Positions 57,674-64,000 of a stretch of 64,000 bases of DNA are shown piece after piece. A model generated the notes under the pieces. It saw only the letters and a list, made by a program, of their open reading frames with translations. It was not told the origin of the DNA and did no database searches. The DNA is from Bromus sterilis. Lineage: Eukaryota > Streptophyta > Magnoliopsida > Poales > Poaceae. A program made the position numbers and the translations under genes. Position 1 is the stretch's first letter; every line of letters starts with the position of its first letter. The stretch lies in contig OX465598.1 of the NCBI GenBank assembly GCA_950022295.1, positions 175,850,001 through 175,914,000 of the forward strand. Direction: 5' to 3'.

Positions 57674-59319
57674 TGATACGTCCCAAACGTATCTATAATT
57701 TCTGCTTGCTCCATGCATGTTTTGTGTGATAATGCTATGATCTAAATACAATTTCATACACTTTTGATCATATTTGGACTAACCTATTAACTCAGTGCAC
57801 CCAGTGCCAGTTTTTGTTTTCTGCTGTTTTTCTATTTCAGTTTTCCCCCATATTAAAAGTGCTCCAAAAATCTGGGAAAAATCAGATAAAAAATCAGCAT
57901 AACGGAAGCTTCCAGAGTCCCGAAGGAGGGCCGGAGGGGCCCCACCTTGTGCCAAGGTGGCCAGGTGGCGTGGCCTAGGGTGGGGCCGCGCCGGGTGGTC
58001 GCCTGGACACCTGGTGCCCCCCTGGCTGCCCCCTTCTCCTATTTAATCTCCGTGACACGAAACCCCCAAGGACAGAACCCTCTTTTGCGATCTCGCCTCT
58101 GTTCCGCCGCTGCCGCGCTCCAAGATCGGGAGCGCTAGCAGACTTCTTCCCGGCACCCTGCCGGAGGGAGGATCGACCTCCGGGAGCTTCCCCTCCACTA
58201 TGGACGCTTCCCGGATGTGCCATGAGTAGTTTTCCTTGGACCATGGGTCCGTGATAAGTAGCTATGTGATGTTCTCCTCCCCTCTTTGTTCTTCATGGTT
58301 TAGTCCTCGTGAGATGCCCTACATGATCGAGGCACATATGTAATCTTTCTGCTGTTGCTATGTTGAGTTTACTGGGATCTGATGGATTATGAGATTATGT
58401 TCAGATTGTGATAGAGTAATATATTTTGTTCTTATCTTTTATATTTTTGTTCCTAAGTAATTCTTGCATGTTCTCCGTTGCTGTTTATTGCTTTGGCCAA
58501 GTAGTAGGTAGTAACTCCAAGAGGGAACGTTATGCTCGATTGTGGGTTCATGCCCCCCGATGACACGCTTGAGTGACAGAAACATGAGTCTAGGGGATGT
58601 GCTGTTGCTACAAGGGGGAAAACAACGATGCTTGTAACCGCGGTTGTAAGGATTGTTTACTTTACGCAAAGTGCTTTTTAATGCAGTTGTCTGTTGCTTT
58701 GGGTTTACACTTTGGGTGGGGCTCGCAACTTAATACCAGCGAGATGTTTTGGATAGATATCTCAAGGTGGATGATTAGTAGTGGATGCAGTTGGATTTCG
58801 GTCTACTTATTTTGGCGTACTGCCCATGCTTTTGAGCCTCTTCCTTTCTTTGTAGCATAGTTAGCATTGCGGTGCGTTTATACTCCTGTCAATTGCCCAA
58901 CTGTAATTTGTTTACCTCGCATAGCATTTTTATCGTCTTTTGGGAGAGAGACATCACTAGTGAACATCACGAGACCCCGGTCCATATTCTCATCACTGTT
59001 TACACGATTATTTACTTTTCTTGCTTTTACTTTTGAGTTTATATCATTATCATTATTATCTGTTGCGTTGATCCTTTCTGAACAGCAAGGCCGGAGAGAT
59101 TGACAACCTCTCTGTACTCGTTGGGAAGCAAAGTTATTTTTGTTGTGTGTCGGTCCACGTCAATTACGCCGTTGACACCTACTTATCATCTCCGGAGTCC
59201 TACTAGAGACAAACCTTGGTATCTTCACCGAGGGACATTTGCTGTTATCCTACATCTCACCTTTCACTTGGGGTAACCAACGAGGATAGGTGTTGCACCT
59301 GTTAACTCTCTCGTCATCA
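57674..59319 (+). repeat. 3' LTR of the Athila-like element
   Basis: 1646 bp from TGATACGTCCC to TCATCA. Its last 583 bp match 1-447 apart from about 135 bp missing there. No strong ORF. Confidence 0.85.
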
Positions 59320-61250
59320 CGTGGGCCCGTTTGCAAGATCCGTATTCCCACTCGTCCACCCCCTCTCCTCCTGCCGTTTGCGGTGGTCATGGCCATGGTT
59401 AAACCACGCAGCTCGTCTAGTGACAAGGCCCCGTCCTCCAAGCACCGCCGTGATGAAACCCCCCTTCTGATGATCCGGTGGCCGTGGAAACGGCTCTCCG
59501 GGAGCAGCTCCTCCGTGAGCGGGAGGCCGGTGAGGTCCCCTCTTCTTGGACGGCATCAGACTCTGGCAAGGGGTTGGATCCTTGGGAGGCGGCGGCGTCC
59601 TCTTCCAAGACCCGCTCGTCTTCTCCTCTACTCCCGCCCCTCCCGGTAGGCCGCCGTTGTTTCAGATCCAGGCTCCTGCTGCGTTCCGATCTAGCCCTTA
59701 GCATGACTCCCGCCCACCTCCCCGCTTCCCCTCCAACTCTCGCCCCCTCCCCTACCACAACAACTCTAAGTTTCGCAATTTCAACCCGCCCACCTTTGGA
59801 TCTGGTTTGATCCCTAGTGGAGGGGCTGGGATCCTCCCATCACCACCCTTGGGCCCTTCGCCACAGTCCTCCAATGCAAGACCGCCGCCTCCCAATCTTA
59901 CATGTTTTGGTTGTCATCGTCCTGACCACTTCCAAGCTCAATGCACTGCTCCGCTATTTTGCCTGGTCTGCCACGAGGAGGGCCACCTCAGCACTCTCTG
60001 AAACAACCGCTCCCCGCCCCTCTCTCAAACGCTATGGATCTGGGCTGCCAGGCTGCGAATTCTTCGCCCTCTCTGGTCTTGCTGAGGCGGTAGTCCCCAA
60101 CCCCAGTTCCTCCAATGTTGTTGTGCTCACGGTCCTCTCGACCAATGCTTCTCTTGATCTTCTGGCGACTGAGCTCGCGGCCTGGAGCGAGGAGGGGTGG
60201 GACTGGCAGATGCGATAGATCTCGGAGTCTGAGTTCGGGGTCCTCTTCCCTCGTGTCACAACTTGCGGATGGCAGCCCGCAACTCCAATCTCACTCTCAA
60301 CAAGCTGGTGGTTTCTATCTTGGAGGAAGTGGAGGTCTGTCAACCTTGCGGTAATTTGGTTGATGTTGGGTGCTCCTCGACGGCGTCCCACCTCTGATGC
60401 GTGGTCTCAAGTCCATTTGGGCCTTCTCGGAGCTGGTGGGGATCCTGCTTGAGGTGGATGAGAAGTCGCTCTCTCGCGTGGGCCTAGTGCAAATATTCCC
60501 CATCGGTGGAGGGCTTCTCCATTCGTGTGCGCATCGAGGGTGCACCTTCATCCACACCCCCTCTTTCCCACCTCCTCCTCCACCCCCAAAGATGATGATG
60601 CCAACAAGGACAAGGACGAGGGGAGGATGGGGAAGATAGCAAGACCGAGGACTCAGGCCCTCCTTTCGACCAGGAAGAATGGGATGCCCTCGGGCCTTGC
60701 ATCCAGCTGCTATACCCTAATAGTCATCCCTCCATGGCTTCCTTCCGGCTTCCACCCCTCACGGTACTGCTGCTACTCTGAAATCTCCTGTCCCTCCCAG
60801 TCCACTGGTCTCCGCTGGGGCGTCCAATCTCGAACCTTGCCTTGCTTCGTCCTCTCTTTCTGGAATTGAAGACTCCCAAGCTGAGGGGCGGGGCCGACGG
60901 CCGACCCTGAGCTCCCTGCAGCATGTCCCGCCAAGCGCCGCAACACTGTCAAGAAAATCACGCCTTGCCTAAAGAAAGCCAGGGAGGACGCTGCTCGTGC
61001 GGCCAAGGGTGCCGTCGTGAGTGAAGCTTCCAAGATTTCTGCGGTGCCGCTCTTCCGTTCTCTGGACGAGGATCTGGGTGGCGAGGCCGACCCAAGTTCG
61101 CCCCCCGGGTTCCCCTCCACTCTTCATCACACGGCTTCTATTAGGACCCCTACCTCCACGGCGCGCAAGAGTGAACGTGCCAGCCACCATTCAGGCTCCA
61201 TTTTGGACTAGGCCAAGCTTCACACAGCCGCCCGTGATGGTGTAGCAGGT
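59320..61250 (+). pseudogene. LINE ORF1 remnant
   Basis: Fragments in several frames. A start at ATG 59391 or 59397 (MAMVKPRSSSSDKAPSSKHRR) is followed by a charged region (ETALREQLLREREAGEVP), a Pro-rich part and two Cys/His knuckles (CFGCHRPDHFQAQC and CLVCHEEGH, about 59911-59990). Further downstream only scattered pieces are readable. LINE ORF1 proteins bind the element RNA. Start and end are not secure. Confidence 0.6.
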
Positions 61251-64000
61251 GTGCGGCCTCGTTCCTTTTCTCCTATTCGTATTGTTCTTTCTGAGTTTAG
61301 TAATGAGCATTGTTTGGGGGTCATTACTGATGCTGGTTTGGTTATTGGCACTTCCCGTACTTCCCCTTCGTCTGTTTTATTTGTTCTGGGACCTAATGAA
61401 ATTGCTCATGCTAATCTGTCCAAAGCCAAGGTGGTGGCAGCACCAGTTACACCTTGTGATGGGTTGTCAGACGGTCCTCGGCCCTCTACCTCTGTGCCAA
61501 AATCTAGAAATCCGAGACGCGTGGTGGAGCCAACTCGGTTGAGTCTCCGTATCAAAATCTCTCTTCTAGATGAAGTTTCAATTTGGAATGTTCAGGGTCT
61601 CGCCGCTAGTGGGCGTCGGGACCAACTTCGATCTATCCTCCTTTCTTCTCGAGTGGACTTCTTATGTCTCCAAGAAACGAAAAAAGAAACGTTTACTCCC
61701 TCTCAGTTATCTCGCCTGGTACCATGTGGACAATACATTGGCATTTCCTCCCTTCTGTGGGTGCCGCGGGAGGCATCTTGATGGGTATCAATTCTGACCG
61801 CTTTGACTTAATTGCAGTGGATTTAGGCCGTTTCTTTGCTAGCATGAGGATTAGGAAAGTTTCCAACAATAACTCTTGGGAGGTGATTGCTGTTTACGAA
61901 CCCACGGATCACAGTTTGACCCGTGAATTCCTGGAAGAATTGTAGGCAAAAACCCTCTCTTGCTTTGTACCTCACATTCTGGGAGGTGACTTTAATTTGA
62001 TTCGGTTCCCGTCTGAAAAGAGCTCTTCTAACTTCTCTTGGGCTCTGGCCAAAGATTTCAATGATTTAATTTCTGATGCCGCGCTTCGTGAGATTGGAAG
62101 ATCTGGGGTGTGTTACACGTGGTCTAACAAACAGGTGGCTCCGGTGCGGTCGGTGTTGGACCGAGTCTTGGTCTCTGCGGATTGGGACTCTCTCTTCCCC
62201 CGCTCTTCTCTGGTAGCTGACCCTATTGTGGGCTCTGACCATACTACTCTGCTGCTAGACACTAGTGAGGATGAGCATCGACAACCTAGTCATTTGCACT
62301 TTGAGGCTGCGTGGCTTGAAATTCATGATTTTATCCCCTCTATCTCTAGTCGGATCATTGCTATTTGTTTGTCACCGCACCGTTATTTTGGCCCTCTCGA
62401 TGACTGGAAATTTTTATCTCAATCTCTCCGACGGTTTCTTAAAGGGTGGAGTGCCAATTTCGCGGCGGAATCAACAGCAATCCACTCTGACCTATCTCAT
62501 TAGCTCAAAACTTTGGATGAACTGGCATATTCGGTTGGTCTCTCGGATGCTTAGTTGGAATTACGTTATTCCCTTGACCATACGCTTATGAGTTTCCATA
62601 AGAGGGAAGAGATTTACTGGTTTGAGAGGGGCCGGTCGTCATGGCTTTTTCGGGGTGATCGTCCCACTAAGTATTTCATTGCCCTTGCCAATGGGAGATG
62701 ACGGTGTTGTGAAATTTCTCGTCTGTTGATTGATAATGTCTTATGCTCAGATCCATTGACCATATTGTCCCATATTGTGGGTTTCTAGAAGCAGTTGTAT
62801 TCCAAGAGGCCCGACTCCCCCATCCATCTCTCCCCCACCTTTTGGCCCCAACGCTTTAAGATTACGGCCGACGAGAATGTCGACCTTATGCTTCCTCTGT
62901 CTATGGAGGAGATCAAGAGTGCGGTGTTCTCTTCTAAATCTGATTCCGCTCCTGGCCCCGATGGTTTCTCTAACGTCTTTTTCCAGAAATTCTGGGTGGT
63001 TCTCCAACCCTTGATCACGGCGATTCTCACCGGGTTCTATCTAGGAACTGTTGATATTTCACATCTGAACTACGTCGTACTCTCTCTTCTCCCCAAGGTT
63101 AAAGGAGAAGATTCCATCAAGCTTTTCCGGCCCATCGCTCTCATTGACAATCTGGCCAAATTCCCCTCTAAGGCTTTCTCTGCGCGTCTTGATCCGCTGG
63201 CTCATAAACACATAGCTAGGACGCAATCGGCTTTCATCAAAGGGCGTTTCATTCTGGATGTCATTGTGAGTCTTTATGAACTTGTCCATGATCTGAGCAA
63301 AGGGAATTCCAAAGCCATCTTTCACAAGCTGGATTTTTAGAAAGCCTATGATTCGGTTAGTTGAGAGTTCTTGCGATCGGTGTTGATCTCTAGGGGTTTT
63401 GATGGAGGATATGTCCATCGTATCTCGAAGCTTGTATAAGGGGGACACACAACGGTCAAAGTTAATGGAGGCACTAGTGTGCTTTCTTTAAGAATGAACG
63501 GGGCTTGAGGCAGGGCGACCCAATTTAACCCTTGATGTTTAACTTTGTTGAGCATGATTTTGCATGCATGCTTGATCGCGCGACTGCTCATCACCACATT
63601 TCTCCTGTGGCTTCTAGGCTCATTCCGAGCGGCATCTCTCACCTTCAATACGCTGATGATGCTATTATACTGGTTGAAGCCATGGATCTTTGCCTTGCTA
63701 ATCTCAAACTCTTGTTGCTGTGCTCCGAGAGTATTTCTGGTCTGAAAATCAACTTCCTTAAAATGGAACTCTTCTCTTTAGGTTGTGATCGTGTGGAAAC
63801 CAGTAGGATGGCGGACTTGATGAACTGTTCGGTGGGCTCCTTTCCTCTCTATTATCTTGGCATACTTGTGGCGGGAAAACGCCTCCCCGCGGCAACTTTT
63901 AATCCGGTGGTGGCCAAGATGGGAAAGAAAATTCTTCCGTGGAAAGGTCGATTTCATACGCAAGCAGGCAAGGTGTGCCTGATTAATTCGCGCCTCTTCT
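61251..64000 (+). pseudogene. LINE ORF2 remnant: endonuclease and reverse transcriptase, running off the window
   Basis: APE-type endonuclease motifs are WNVQGL near 61583, DFLCLQETK near 61650, VYEPTDH, GGDFNLI near 61981 and VGSDHTTLLL near 62227. RT motifs are APGPDGFSNVFFQKFW near 62950, FRPIALIDNLAKF, TQSAFIKGRFI, a LDF-stop-KAYDSV block with TAG at about 63339, YADD at 63649-63660, SGLKINF and YYLGILV. Many stops and frame changes separate these pieces. It is an old copy and continues beyond 64000. Confidence 0.85.

Larger units (their letters stand above)
1..59319 (+). mobile_element. Athila-like Ty3/gypsy element without pol, split by nested insertions
   Basis: The outer retrotransposon. 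Its parts are the 3' end of a 5' LTR (1-447), a primer site (458-476), gag-PR (611-2567), a non-coding internal region (2568-3495 and 55662-57673), a polypurine tract (about 57659-57673) and a 3' LTR (57674-59319). The two internal halves belong together: the inserted Tat element is flanked by CACAC on the left and CACGC on the right. No RT, RNase H or integrase was found in either half, so it could only have moved with enzymes supplied by another element. The primer site and gag/PR type suggest Athila-like; it resembles the abundant non-autonomous Sabrina/WHAM-type elements of wheat and barley, but the family name is a guess. The left LTR start lies outside the window. Confidence 0.8.

Overview
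The window is plant nuclear DNA, very probably from a large-genome grass. I infer Triticeae or a close relative from three things: stacked Ty3/gypsy elements, an Athila-like element with a grass-type primer site and polypurine tract, and a CACTA element with AACCGGT-rich subterminal repeats. No host gene, tRNA or rRNA was recognised. Essentially all 64 kb is transposable element. All coordinates, alignments and splice predictions were made by eye.

Layout, oldest to youngest. (1) A decayed L1-type LINE on the + strand occupies 59320-64000 and runs off the window. (2) An Athila-like gypsy element without pol inserted next to or into it: the end of its 5' LTR is at 1-447, gag-PR at 611-2567, the rest of its internal region at 55662-57673, and its 3' LTR at 57674-59319. 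A 321-bp hAT-type MITE (57319-57639) sits just before its polypurine tract. (3) A minus-strand Tat-lineage gypsy element (LTRs 3496-3942 and 55215-55661) inserted into (2); the near-identical flanks CACAC/CACGC support this. (4) That element was then hit by four blocks: a 4.46-kb solo-LTR-like copy (4334-8792); a complete 9.7-kb plus-strand Tat relative (10857-20556, LTRs 438 bp, flanks GCTCC); a 17.5-kb patchwork of chromovirus gag-pol and rearranged long LTRs (22053-39571); and an 11.4-kb CACTA transposon (42290-53663).

The most interesting content is in the two Tat elements. Each carries a gene antisense to gag-pol, in the same place between pol (or PR) and the 3' LTR and behind a similar TATA-type promoter, but the two coding cargos are unrelated. 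In the minus element (gene on +, 9922-10535) the product reads as an RG-rich leader followed by a B3-like DNA-binding domain. In the plus element (gene on -, 18842-15216) it is a long gene with up to eight exons; exon 1 encodes a protein of the 'putative gypsy type transposon' (Transposase_28-like) type. Both elements also carry a tandem repeat of about 68-69 bp beside the 3' end of the antisense gene. This looks like a modular accessory slot with a conserved antisense promoter.

The CACTA element has four minus-strand genes: a short two-exon tail-anchored coiled-coil protein (intact), a decayed TNP2-type transposase, an intact 131-codon ORF of unknown function, and a multi-exon ORF2 whose last exons encode a ULP1/C48-type cysteine peptidase with His, Asp, Gln and Cys in place. 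A third cluster of subterminal-type repeats with a TATA box lies between transposase and ORF2, suggesting two fused CACTA cassettes.

The patchwork at 22053-39571 shows strong rearrangement: RT fused to an LTR, tandem LTR-leader units with three primer sites, and an internally duplicated LTR. The Tat pol pieces on its two sides overlap by about 270 bp, so a simple one-insertion model does not fully explain it.
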